DNA from: Streptomyces sp. NBC_01351
GTDB taxonomy: Bacteria > Actinomycetota > Actinomycetes > Streptomycetales > Streptomycetaceae
Assembly (NCBI RefSeq): GCF_036237315.1
Contig: NZ_CP108356.1
Location: forward strand, 744,001-808,000
Direction: 5' to 3'
Length of the DNA stretch: 64,000 bases
The position numbers and the translations under genes were made by a program. This document shows positions 9,492 to 18,950 of this stretch, piece after piece. The notes under the pieces are model-generated. The model did not search any database. It was not told the DNA's origin and was given only the letters and a program-made list of their open reading frames with translations. The first letter of the stretch is position 1. Every line of letters starts with the position of its first letter.

Positions 9492-9498
9492 TGCCTGT

Positions 9499-9972
9499 GT
9501 GGCCACCCCCAGCGCGTCCGAGCAGGACATCCGGCAGATCGCGTCAGCGATGTCGGCCGTCCTGCCCGCGCTGAACCGGGCACTCGACCGGCGACTGGCC
9601 CAGGACTTTCCGCACCCCAAGCCGCCCGAGAGCCAGCTGGCGCTCCTGCGGCTCGTCGGCGAGCGTGACGGTGTGACGGTGCGCGAGGCCGCCGACGTCC
9701 TGCTGATGAAGCCGAACAACGTGAGCGCCCTGGTCACCCAGCTGGCGGGCCAGGGGCTGCTGGAGCGCAGGCAGGACCCCGCGGACAAGCGGGTCGCGCA
9801 TCTGCACCTGACGGCCGAGGCCCGGCAGCGGCTCGACGAGGTCGGGAGCCTCGTGGACGGGTACCTCGTCGAGGCGCTGCACACCCTCACCGACGGGGAT
9901 CTCGACGCCATCGGGTCCGTACTCGGCGCGCTCCAGGGCTTGGCGCGGCACATTCACCCCGCCGCCCACTGA
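9499..9972 (+). CDS. MarR-family transcriptional regulator
   Basis: Winged-helix dimeric regulator of 157 residues, most likely a ligand-responsive repressor of the adjacent efflux gene. The MarR core is clear: PPESQLALLRLVGERDGVTV, the recognition helix region DVLLMKPNNVSALVTQLAGQ, and the wing ERRQDPADKRVAHLHLT, with the DxR signature of the family. The GTG start sits eight bases after a strong -10 box and has no Shine-Dalgarno sequence, so translation is probably leaderless. The DHA2 transporter follows after 60 bases on the same strand. A marR-efflux pair generally gives drug-inducible export; the inducer cannot be read from sequence. Confidence 0.93.
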   Translation: MATPSASEQDIRQIASAMSAVLPALNRALDRRLAQDFPHPKPPESQLALLRLVGERDGVTVREAADVLLMKPNNVSALVTQLAGQGLLERRQDPADKRVAHLHLTAEARQRLDEVGSLVDGYLVEALHTLTDGDLDAIGSVLGALQGLARHIHPAAH

Positions 9973-10032
9973 CGGCGCTCGCGTACCCGCGCCCCGTCGA
10001 CCTCCATCTGTACGAGGAAGCAAGGCACCTCC

Positions 10033-11619
10033 ATGTCCTCCACTGCCGTGGACAGCTCTTCCCTGCCCGCACACATCCGGCCTGCCGCTCCGGTGGGCCG
10101 CCGCGCCAATCCCTGGCTGACGCTCGTCGCCGTCGCCTTCGGCCTGTTCATGGTCGGTCTGGACGGCTCCGTCGTCGCGATCGCCAACCCGGAGATCGGC
10201 CGGGACCTGAACGCGTCCACCGCTGACCTGCAATGGGTCACCAACTCCTACCTGCTGGCGCTGGCCGCAGCCCTGATACTCGGCGGGAAGCTCGGTGACC
10301 GCTTCGGCCGGCGCACCTTCTACCTGGTCGGCGTCGTCGGCTTCACGCTCGCGTCGGTCGCCATCGGCCTGGCCGGGTCGATCGAGGGCGTCATCGCCTT
10401 CCGGGCCGTACAGGGCTTCTTCGGCGCGCTGCTGATGCCCAACACGCTCGGGCTGCTGCGCGCGGTGTTCCCGCCGAAGAAGTTCGGCATGGCCGTGGGC
10501 ATCTGGGCGATGGTGTCGTCGGTGTCCACCGCGCTCGGCCCCATCGTCGGCGGTCTGCTCGTCGAGCACGTCAGCTGGGAGTCCGTCTTCTACATCAACG
10601 CTCCGATCGGCGTCGTCGCGCTCGTCCTCAGCGCACTGGTCCTGCCGCAGAGCAAGAACGCCTCCGGCGACCAGCGGTTCGACGTCCCCGGCGTGATCCT
10701 GCTCGCGGTCGGACTGCTCGTCGTCGTGTTCGGCGTGGTCAAGGGCGAGACGTGGGGCTGGAGTTCCGGCTCGACGCTGGGCGCGCTCGCCGCCGGCCTC
10801 GCGATCCTCCTGGTGTTCGGCTGGTACGAAACCCGTGTGGAGCACCCGTTGCTGCCCATGCGGCTGTTCCACAGCCGTGCGCTGACCATCGGCACGATCA
10901 TCACGGCGATCAACTTCTTCGTCCTGCTCGGCGTGATCTTCTTCGTGATGCTGTACCTCCAGAACGTACGCGGCTTCACCCCCGTCGAAGCGGGCGTGCG
11001 CACCCTGCCGCTGAGCCTGGCCTCCGTGATCGCCTCGCCGCTGGGCGCGAAGCTCACCGAGAAATACGGCGCCGGACTGTCCATGCCGCTCGGCATGGTG
11101 CTGCAAGGCGGCGCCGCCTTTGGCGTACTCGCATGGGGCGTGGACTCGCCGTACGTCGCCATGTGGCCGCCCTTCATCGCCCTGGGCCTCGGCGTGGGCA
11201 TGGTCATGGCCGCCTCCTCCGACGCCATCGTGGGCAACTCCCCCGTCAAGGACGCCGGTGTCGCCGGCGGGCTCCAGGCCACCGCCCTCCAGATCGGCGG
11301 CGCGCTGGGCACCTCCGTACTCGTGTCCCTGATCAGCAGCCGGGTCAACTCGACCCTGACCGCCGAACTCACCTCCGCCGGGGTGCCCGCGCCCATGGCA
11401 GAAAGCCTGCACGAGGCCAAGGACGCGGTGGCCATGGGCATCTCACCGGTCTCCGGTGACATGCCGGCCCGGCTGAAGGCCGCGGTGATCGAGGGCAGCG
11501 GCCAGGCATTCATCAACGGAGTCCACACCGCCGCGCTCGTCACCGGCACCCTGTGCGTCATCGGCGCCACCCTCGCCGCAGCCGGCGTACGACGCAACCC
11601 CGAGGGCGCCCGTCACTGA
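10033..11619 (+). CDS. MFS transporter, DHA2 family (EmrB/QacA-type drug exporter)
   Basis: Proton-driven multidrug exporter of 528 residues with about 14 predicted membrane helices. The DHA2 signatures are visible: LDGSVVAIANPEIGRDL in helix 1, the motif A loop GGKLGDRFGRRTFYLVG (about 77-93) and a motif C-like run with repeated Gly/Pro in helix 5 (ALGPIVGGLLVEHVSWESVF). The ATG at 10033 follows a weak AGGAAG site. Downstream of marR and probably cotranscribed with it; a 9-bp hairpin follows the stop codon. Substrate unknown; antibiotics or toxic metabolites are typical for the family. Confidence 0.93.
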   Translation: MSSTAVDSSSLPAHIRPAAPVGRRANPWLTLVAVAFGLFMVGLDGSVVAIANPEIGRDLNASTADLQWVTNSYLLALAAALILGGKLGDRFGRRTFYLVGVVGFTLASVAIGLAGSIEGVIAFRAVQGFFGALLMPNTLGLLRAVFPPKKFGMAVGIWAMVSSVSTALGPIVGGLLVEHVSWESVFYINAPIGVVALVLSALVLPQSKNASGDQRFDVPGVILLAVGLLVVVFGVVKGETWGWSSGSTLGALAAGLAILLVFGWYETRVEHPLLPMRLFHSRALTIGTIITAINFFVLLGVIFFVMLYLQNVRGFTPVEAGVRTLPLSLASVIASPLGAKLTEKYGAGLSMPLGMVLQGGAAFGVLAWGVDSPYVAMWPPFIALGLGVGMVMAASSDAIVGNSPVKDAGVAGGLQATALQIGGALGTSVLVSLISSRVNSTLTAELTSAGVPAPMAESLHEAKDAVAMGISPVSGDMPARLKAAVIEGSGQAFINGVHTAALVTGTLCVIGATLAAAGVRRNPEGARH

Positions 11620-11654
11620 GGGGGCGACGGGGCCGGACCGCCCGGCTGGGCCCG

Positions 11655-11679
11655 GCGAGCCGCGAGAACGGCGGCTCGC
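11655..11679 (+). terminator. Stem-loop after the DHA2 transporter
   Basis: Perfect 9-bp arms GCGAGCCGC (11655-11663) and GCGGCTCGC (11671-11679) around a 7-base loop, 35 bases after the transporter stop codon. Likely factor-independent terminator of the marR-efflux unit; no T-run. Confidence 0.5.
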
Positions 11680-11919
11680 GCCCGGCCGGGCCGATCCCAT
11701 GCACCCCTTGCCGATCAACACCGGCGGCTGCGATACCGCCCTTTGTTGACGGTCCACACGACGCGCGCCCGATCCGGGACAGACCGACGGCGGACCGCAG
11801 CCCCGGAAGGGGAACTCACCTGGAGCGGAACCCAGCAGCCGAAGAGCCCAGGACCAGACCTGTCGGTATGACGCGCCTCCGACGGCCGACGCGCCCGGAC
11901 TTTCCCTCCAGATATCTAA

Positions 11920-11933
11920 CTACTCGTCAGTAG
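11920..11933. promoter_or_regulatory. Short palindrome in AT-richer DNA
   Basis: CTACT-CGTC-AGTAG at 11920-11933 lies in locally AT-richer sequence (GATATCTAACTACTCGTC). It resembles a TetR-type half-site pair, but no gene starts within 150 bases, so it may be a relic of a lost regulator gene. Confidence 0.25.
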
Positions 11934-12110
11934 AGTCAGCAAAGGGTCAGCATTCGTTCGACCAGACGTGACCACAGCCTGCTCTACATGAGACTCGACC
12001 TCAAGATCACGAATCTCTCCAGAGAGCCCGTCGGCTCCAGCCAGGCGACTGAAAGCGGAAGGAGATCACTCCCACTCCGTCCGGCTCACCCCTTGCTGCA
12101 TCAGCGCAGT

Positions 12111-13076
12111 TCAGCGCACCCTTCCCCTAGGCTTCAGGCGAGTTGGGGGAAGTTCCGGGGCAGGAATCGGAGCACCGTCGTAGCCCTTGACCTCGCCGTA
12201 GCGGGTGCCGTTCATCCACTCTTCGCGGAAGCCTGCGATATCCTCTTGGGACCGTCCGATCCAGTTCCAGAACATGACGATCTCCTCCTCGAACGGCTCG
12301 CCGCCCAGCAGCATCAGCCCGGCGTCCGAGGCCGCCCGCAGGGGGAGTTCGGTGCGGCCGCAGCCCAGGTAGAGCATGGAGCCCGGGAGGACCGGGACGC
12401 CGTCCACGTGGGCTTCGCCCGACATCGACAGGACCGCGTACTCGAAGTCCGGGTCCAGCGGGAGCCGGGTTTCCGTGCCCGCCGCGAGGGCCAGGTCCGC
12501 GCCGACGATCGGGGTGTACGCCGTGCCCGGTGAGGTCGCCGTGTCCAGGGTGCCCAGGATGACCGTCGCGGTCAGGCCGGGGGCCGTCACCTGCGGGAGG
12601 TCCGCGTGGTGCTGGAAGTGGGGTTCCACGTCGCGGTGGGCGTCCGGGAGGGCCACCCACAGCTGGGCGCCGTGCAGGAACCGGGCGTGCGGGCGCGGGC
12701 TCTCCTCCGAGTGGGAGATGCCGCGGCCCGAGGTCATCAGGCCCAGTTCGCGAGGGCGGACCGTGGCGAGGCTGCCGACGCTGTCGCGGTGCAGGACCTC
12801 GCCCTCGTGGAGCCAGCTCACCGTCTGCAGGCCGGAGTGCGGATGCGGCGCGACCTGCATGCCCGGCTCGTCCGCGATGTCGTCCGGGCCGTAGTGGTCC
12901 ACGAAGCACCACGCGCCGACCATGCGGCGGCCCAGGTTCGGCAGGAGTCGGCGGACCTCGGTGGACTCCCCCAGCTTGACGGTGCGCGGGCTGAGGAGCT
13001 CGCGCACCGGTTCGGCCACGACGAATCCGCGGCCGCCGCAGGCGGAGAGAGCGGGCTGGCGATCGAGATTGCTCAT
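12111..13076 (-). CDS. Pirin family protein (cupin-fold, possible quercetinase)
   Basis: Bicupin protein of 321 residues. Bacterial pirins bind iron; some are quercetin 2,3-dioxygenases and others bind metabolic enzymes. The N-terminal cupin carries the metal-site signature: HPHSGLQTVSWLHEGEV (about 79-95, the family HPHxGxxT...G motif) followed by TSGRGISHSE, which supplies the last His and Glu. A glycine-rich second cupin follows (VDGVPVLPGSMLYLG). The ATG at 13076 gives the expected pirin N-terminus. Single gene on the minus strand, divergent from the TPR gene at 13181. Catalytic role uncertain. Confidence 0.9.
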   Translation of the reverse strand: MSNLDRQPALSACGGRGFVVAEPVRELLSPRTVKLGESTEVRRLLPNLGRRMVGAWCFVDHYGPDDIADEPGMQVAPHPHSGLQTVSWLHEGEVLHRDSVGSLATVRPRELGLMTSGRGISHSEESPRPHARFLHGAQLWVALPDAHRDVEPHFQHHADLPQVTAPGLTATVILGTLDTATSPGTAYTPIVGADLALAAGTETRLPLDPDFEYAVLSMSGEAHVDGVPVLPGSMLYLGCGRTELPLRAASDAGLMLLGGEPFEEEIVMFWNWIGRSQEDIAGFREEWMNGTRYGEVKGYDGAPIPAPELPPTRLKPRGRVR

Positions 13077-13180
13077 GCGGACAACCTAGCCGCGCCGCAC
13101 CTCCCGGGTGGGGTGGAATCTTCCACGGCCGGGGCGTGTTGGAGGCTCCGTACACACCACCCGAGTGCTGGAAGGTAGTC

Positions 13181-13549
13181 ATGGAGGCGATCTACGCGAT
13201 GGGCGAGCCGGCGGCCTACCTGGAGCAGGGCACCCCCGCCGAGCGCTGGGACCGTGCCGGGCTCTTCTTCGACGCCAAGGAGTACGCGACGGCCGCCCGC
13301 GTCCTGGAGCCGCTGGCGGAAGAGGCGCCCGAGCAGCTCGCCCCGCGTCTGCTGCTGGCCCGCGCCTACTACCACTCCGCCCAGCTCTCGCGCGCCGAGC
13401 GGGAGCTGCGCTCCATCCTGGAGCGCTGGCCGGTGGAGGACTACGCGCAGCTGATGCTCGGTCGCACCCTGGAGCGGCAGGGCCGGGCCGCCGAGGCGCG
13501 CCCCTACCTGCGGATCGCCGCCGCGATGGCCGGCGATTTCCCCGAGTAG
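13181..13549 (+). CDS. Small tetratricopeptide-repeat protein
   Basis: A 122-residue soluble protein made of about three helix-turn-helix TPR units (for example AGLFFDAKEYATAARVLEPL, APRLLLARAYYHSAQLSRAE and YAQLMLGRTLERQGRAAEAR), so a protein-interaction role is likely; no partner is evident. The ATG at 13181 has a GGAAGG site six bases upstream and is preferred to the in-frame start at 13136. A strong 12-bp hairpin (13590-13619) ends the transcript. Similar short TPR proteins occur beside pirin genes in other Streptomyces as far as I recall, but this was not checked. Confidence 0.85.
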   Translation: MEAIYAMGEPAAYLEQGTPAERWDRAGLFFDAKEYATAARVLEPLAEEAPEQLAPRLLLARAYYHSAQLSRAERELRSILERWPVEDYAQLMLGRTLERQGRAAEARPYLRIAAAMAGDFPE

Positions 13550-13589
13550 GCGGCCGGGCGGCGGCCCGCCGACGTGGCCCGGTGACGTG

Positions 13590-13619
13590 GCCCCGGCCCC
13601 GTTGGTGCGGGGCCGGGGC
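13590..13619 (+). terminator. Strong GC hairpin after the TPR gene
   Basis: Arms GCCCCGGCCCCG (13590-13601) and CGGGGCCGGGGC (13608-13619) pair perfectly over 12 bp with the loop TTGGTG. It lies 41 bases after the TPR stop and 27 before the next start codon. Confidence 0.65.
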
Positions 13620-13645
13620 TCCGGCTCGGTTAGCCTGGGTCGCAT

Positions 13646-14851
13646 ATGAACCGCCTGACCACGCCCTTCGGCTCCTACGAGCTCACCCGCTTCCCCGAGG
13701 ATCCGCGCGACCGGCTCCGTGCCTGGGACGCCGCCGACGAGTACCTGCTGCACCACCTCGACTCCGGTACCGGCGAGCGAGGCCCGGTGGACCTGGCCGC
13801 CGCGGGCCAGATCACCGTGCTCGGGGACCGCTGGGGGGCGCTGACCACGGCGCTCGCCGCGTACCACCCGACGCAGATCACCGATTCCGCCCTCAGCCGG
13901 TCCTCCACCGCCGCGAACCTGGACCGTGCCGGGATCGGGACCGCCAAGAGCACGGTGACGCTGCTGACCACGCAGGACCCGCCGCCCGAGCGGATCGATG
14001 TCCTGCTGGTGCGCGTACCCAAGAGCCTGGCGCTGCTGGAGGACCAGTTGTACCGGCTGGCCCCGCACGTGCACGCGGGCACCGTCGTCGTCGGCACCGG
14101 CATGGTCAAGGAGATCCACACCTCCACGCTGCGGCTCTTCGAGAAGATCCTGGGCCCGACGAAGACCTCGCTCGCGGAGAAGAAGGCGCGGCTGATCTTC
14201 TGTACGCCGGACGCCCCCGGGGCCGTCCGACCCGTGGCCGCCGACCCGTGGCCGCTGACGTACACGGTGGACGAGGAGGCGGGCTCGGCCTCCGGTCTGA
14301 CCGTCGTCAACCACGCCGGGATCTTCTGCGCCGACCGGCTGGACGTCGGCACCCGCTTCTTCCTGCAGAACCTGCCGACCAACACCGACGGCGCCCGGGT
14401 CGTCGACCTCGGCTGCGGCAACGGTGTCGTCGGCACGGCGGTGCAGGTCCACGACCCGGACGCGGAGGTCGTCTTCACCGACGAGTCGTACCAGGCGATC
14501 GCCTCGGCGCGGGCCACGTACCGGGCGAACGTGCGCGAGGGCCGGCGGACCGCCGAGTTCCACGTCGGCGACGGGGTGGCCATGCTGTCGCCCGGCTCCG
14601 CCGACCTGGTGCTGTGCAACCCGCCCTTCCACTCGCACCAGGCGACGACGGACGCGACGGCGCTGCGGATGTTCGCCCAGTCGCGCAAGGCACTGCGGCC
14701 CGGCGGCGAGCTGTGGATCGTCGCGAACCGGCACATGGGTTACCACACGCATCTGCGCCGGCTCTTCGGCAACAGCGAAGTCGTCGCGAGCGAACCGAAG
14801 TTCGTGGTGCTGCGGGCGGTCAAGCGGCGTGAGCAGTCCCACCCTATGTGA
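13646..14851 (+). CDS. Class I SAM methyltransferase of the RsmC/RlmG type (rRNA guanine-N2)
   Basis: 401-residue methyltransferase with two Rossmann-like halves. The N-terminal half resembles the degenerate SAM fold of RsmC/RlmG and the C-terminal half is catalytic: motif I VVDLGCGNGVVG (about 252-263) and the NPPF motif NPPFHSHQ (325-332), characteristic of methyltransferases acting on exocyclic amino groups of guanine in rRNA. The RlmG-like full length suggests 23S or 16S rRNA m2G modification, but the exact base cannot be assigned. A TAGCCT -10-like hexamer nine bases before the ATG suggests a leaderless start. Confidence 0.88.
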   Translation: MNRLTTPFGSYELTRFPEDPRDRLRAWDAADEYLLHHLDSGTGERGPVDLAAAGQITVLGDRWGALTTALAAYHPTQITDSALSRSSTAANLDRAGIGTAKSTVTLLTTQDPPPERIDVLLVRVPKSLALLEDQLYRLAPHVHAGTVVVGTGMVKEIHTSTLRLFEKILGPTKTSLAEKKARLIFCTPDAPGAVRPVAADPWPLTYTVDEEAGSASGLTVVNHAGIFCADRLDVGTRFFLQNLPTNTDGARVVDLGCGNGVVGTAVQVHDPDAEVVFTDESYQAIASARATYRANVREGRRTAEFHVGDGVAMLSPGSADLVLCNPPFHSHQATTDATALRMFAQSRKALRPGGELWIVANRHMGYHTHLRRLFGNSEVVASEPKFVVLRAVKRREQSHPM

Positions 14852-14879
14852 CCTGCAAGTAGCTCTTATGCTTCGCCGC

Positions 14880-15644
14880 GTGAGCAGTCAGGCGGAGAGC
14901 GATGACACGGGCGAGAAGGACGGCGGGCGCTACCGCCGGGAGGACGTGGCCCGGGCGGCCGGCGTCAAGGTGCGCAACCTGCGCTACTACCAGGAGCGCG
15001 GGTTGCTGCCGCCGCCGCGCCGCGAGGGCCGGATCGCCTGGTACTCCGAGGACCACCTGACGCGGCTGCGGCTGATCAGCGATCTGCTGGGCCGCGGCTA
15101 CACGGTCAACGGCATCGCCGAGCTGCTGCACGCCTGGGAGGGCGGCGGCGGACTGTCCGGACTGCTGGGCCTGGAACGGGAGATGACCCGGGACTGGGTG
15201 CGGGAGGAGCCGGTCACCATGACCCGGGCCGAGCTGCGGGAGCTGTTCGGGCCGACGGCCACGGCCGAAGACACCCGGCGGGCTGCGGAGTTGGGGTACG
15301 TCACGATCGAGGGGGACCTGGTCACCCACCCGAGCAGGCGGCTGCTGGACGCGACGCTCGCGCTGGTGCGGCAGGGGGTGCCGCTGGCCGAGATCCTGGA
15401 CGCGGGTGACTTCGTACAGGCTCAGGCGGCCGCGCTCGCGGACCGGTTCGTCGTGCTGTTCAGGCAGCACGTGATCGGACCGGAGGGGCTGGAGCGGCTT
15501 TCGGCCACGCAGCTCCGGCACGTCACCGAGGCGGTCGCGGCGCTGCGGCCGGTGGCCGGGGAGGTCGTGGCCACGGAATTCGCGCGGGCGATGGCCCGGC
15601 GGGTGGACGCGGAGGTCGCCGAACTGCTGCGTACGGAGCAGTAG
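14880..15644 (+). CDS. MerR-family transcriptional regulator
   Basis: 254-residue regulator with an N-terminal MerR winged helix-turn-helix (GRYRREDVARAAGVKVRNLR, YYQERGLLPPPRR, then RLRLISDLLGRGYTVNGIAE). The long C-terminal region (about 100-254) is helical with no metal-binding cysteines, so a small organic ligand or protein partner is more likely than a metal. Two starts are possible: GTG 14880, used here, and ATG 14868. A TATGCT -10-like hexamer at 14867-14872 covers the ATG and fits leaderless initiation at the GTG. The gene begins 28 bases after the methyltransferase stop. Confidence 0.88.
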   Translation: MSSQAESDDTGEKDGGRYRREDVARAAGVKVRNLRYYQERGLLPPPRREGRIAWYSEDHLTRLRLISDLLGRGYTVNGIAELLHAWEGGGGLSGLLGLEREMTRDWVREEPVTMTRAELRELFGPTATAEDTRRAAELGYVTIEGDLVTHPSRRLLDATLALVRQGVPLAEILDAGDFVQAQAAALADRFVVLFRQHVIGPEGLERLSATQLRHVTEAVAALRPVAGEVVATEFARAMARRVDAEVAELLRTEQ

Positions 15645-15751
15645 GAGTCGGCTCAAAGGGTGCGCTCGCACAACCTTGCCAACCCCCATTGGCACTCTTA
15701 CATTCAACTCGTCGGTAACAACGGTGCACAGCCGAAATAAGGGACGATCTC

Positions 15752-17555
<1,804 letters not shown>

Positions 17556-17571
17556 CGGGGAAGAGCGGCCC

Positions 17572-17608
17572 GGCCCGCCGCCCCGGAGGACACCCGGGGC
17601 GGCGGGCC
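17572..17608 (+). terminator. 15-bp terminator hairpin after the DUF6230 operon
   Basis: Arms GGCCCGCCGCCCCGG (17572-17586) and CCGGGGCGGCGGGCC (17594-17608) pair perfectly, loop AGGACAC, 16 bases after the stop codon. Confidence 0.75.
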
Positions 17609-17733
17609 GTTCACGTGCGGCCGGGCAGTGCGGCCGAGCGATGCGGCCGAGCGGTGCGTTCGGCGCGTGCCGGGAGGCCGGCCGCCAGGAAATCGCGTTG
17701 CCCGATCGGCGGGGACCGGGGGAGGCTCCTCGC

Positions 17734-18042
17734 ATGTCACAGAGCACCGAAGCGCAAGAATCCGCGGTCCGTCCCCGCGCCCCCCGGGAGGTCGGCGACC
17801 TCTTCTCCGGCGGGCGCCTCGTCGCGATCCCCCGCAAGGCCGCCCGGCGCGAGCAGTTGCTCGCCCACCTGGCCGAGACCCTGTTCGCAGCGGACCGCAC
17901 GTACACGGAGCCCGAGGTGAACGACGCGCTGCGCACCGTGCACGAGGACTGCTCGGCACTGCGGCGTTACCTGATCACCTCGGGCCACCTCACCCGGACC
18001 CGCGACGGCAGCAGCTACCGGCGGGCCGGCACCACCCTGTAG
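17734..18042 (+). CDS. DUF2087 domain-containing protein
   Basis: 102-residue soluble protein matching the DUF2087 pattern: GGRLVAIPRKAARREQLLAH near residue 27, then TYTEPEVNDALRTVHEDCSA and LRRYLITSGHLTRTRDGSSY. This is a winged-helix-like module, found alone or fused to ArsR/MerR DNA-binding domains, so a regulatory role is possible but unproven. The ATG at 17734 has GGAGG nine bases upstream; the longer frame from 17641 is not needed. Its last 28 bases overlap the end of the convergent metallophosphoesterase gene. Confidence 0.85.
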   Translation: MSQSTEAQESAVRPRAPREVGDLFSGGRLVAIPRKAARREQLLAHLAETLFAADRTYTEPEVNDALRTVHEDCSALRRYLITSGHLTRTRDGSSYRRAGTTL

Positions 18043-18779
18043 TGCGTGGTCAGCCGGCCGTCGTCACCGATCACGTGGAAGGCGACGGCCGGCGGCTCGT
18101 CGAGGTGGACGTACTGCGAGGTCCCCGACGGTCCCTCCCAAGGCAGCCGGACGGTGGAGACCACGCCGGGCGCCACCAGCAGCGGCCGGCCCGCGAAGGT
18201 GGTGGCCGCCGCCGTGTGGGCGTGTCCGCACAGGAACCCCGTCAGGTGCGGGTGCCGCTCTACGAGTTCGGCGAGCCGCTCCTCGCCGAACTGGCGGATC
18301 CTGTCCACGTACGGGACGTGCAGCGGGACCGGCGGGTGGTGGAAGGCCACCAGGACCGGGGTCTCGCGCGGGGTGTCGGCCAGTACCCCGTCCAGCCAGG
18401 CCAGGGTGGAGTCCTCCAGGAACCCGTGGTGCTCGCCTGGTACGGAGGAGTCGCACACCGCGAGCACGAAGCCCTCGCCGCGCAGCACTTGGTCGACCGG
18501 GTCCGCGGAGGCAGCCTCCCCGGCCAGCAGGCCCCGGCGGAACGCGGCCCGGTCGTCGTGGTTGCCGGGACAGACGACCAGGGGATGCCGCGAGTCGAGG
18601 AGCTTGGCCGCCTGCTCGTACTCGCCGTCCTGGGCGTGGTCGGCTATGTCCCCGCTCACCAGCACCGCGTCGAGGTCGTACGGCAGTCCGTCGAGGTACT
18701 CCATGACGGCGCGGGTACGGTCGGCCGCACGCCGGTCGGCGTCGAGATGGATGTCGCTGAGGTGGGCGATCACGATCAC
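18015..18779 (-). CDS. Calcineurin-like metallophosphoesterase (CpdA-like)
   Basis: Binuclear-metal phosphodiesterase of 254 residues. All family metal motifs are present: D-x-H (LSDIHLD, 8-14), GD (SGDIAD, about 43), GNHD (about 73-76), the His pair AFHHPP (about 148) and GHAH (about 189-192). This is the class III cyclic-nucleotide phosphodiesterase architecture; the substrate may be 3',5'-cAMP or a broader phosphodiester. The GTG start has GGAGG eight bases upstream. It is divergent from the WGR/MoxR operon across 171 bases, and its stop overlaps the DUF2087 gene by 28 bases. A connection to the operon is possible but not shown. Confidence 0.9.
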   Translation of the reverse strand: MIVIAHLSDIHLDADRRAADRTRAVMEYLDGLPYDLDAVLVSGDIADHAQDGEYEQAAKLLDSRHPLVVCPGNHDDRAAFRRGLLAGEAASADPVDQVLRGEGFVLAVCDSSVPGEHHGFLEDSTLAWLDGVLADTPRETPVLVAFHHPPVPLHVPYVDRIRQFGEERLAELVERHPHLTGFLCGHAHTAAATTFAGRPLLVAPGVVSTVRLPWEGPSGTSQYVHLDEPPAVAFHVIGDDGRLTTHYRVVPARR

Positions 18780-18801
18780 GGGCGATGCCTCCTTGGTGTC
18801 G

Positions 18802-18818
18802 ATCTCTGGTCGAGAGAT
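18802..18818. promoter_or_regulatory. Inverted repeat between the metallophosphoesterase and the WGR operon
   Basis: ATCTCT-GGTCG-AGAGAT is a perfect 6-bp inverted repeat, 23-39 bases upstream of the metallophosphoesterase start. It could be an operator or a leader hairpin. Confidence 0.3.
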
Positions 18819-18950
18819 GTCCCTGCAGGATATGTGGCCGAACCATCCAACAGGGCTGCCCGCGCGCCCCGGAGGCCGCCCCGGGGACCCGTTGTCAGAG
18901 GGGCCGTTTACTGTTCGGTCAACTGATCACGCGCGACAAGGGGAGGCAGC

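Larger units (their letters stand above)
11620..12110. other. 491-bp non-coding stretch between convergent transporter and pirin genes
   Basis: Apart from the hairpin at 11655-11679 and a short palindrome at 11920-11933, no open frame here shows Streptomyces-like codon use, a ribosome site or recognisable protein. The centre (about 11905-11960) is less GC-rich than the surroundings. Confidence 0.6.

Noticed and set aside
9544..11412. 622-codon minus frame over the MarR and DHA2 genes
   Set aside because: Antisense shadow with Gly/His/Asp-rich text; real genes are on the plus strand.
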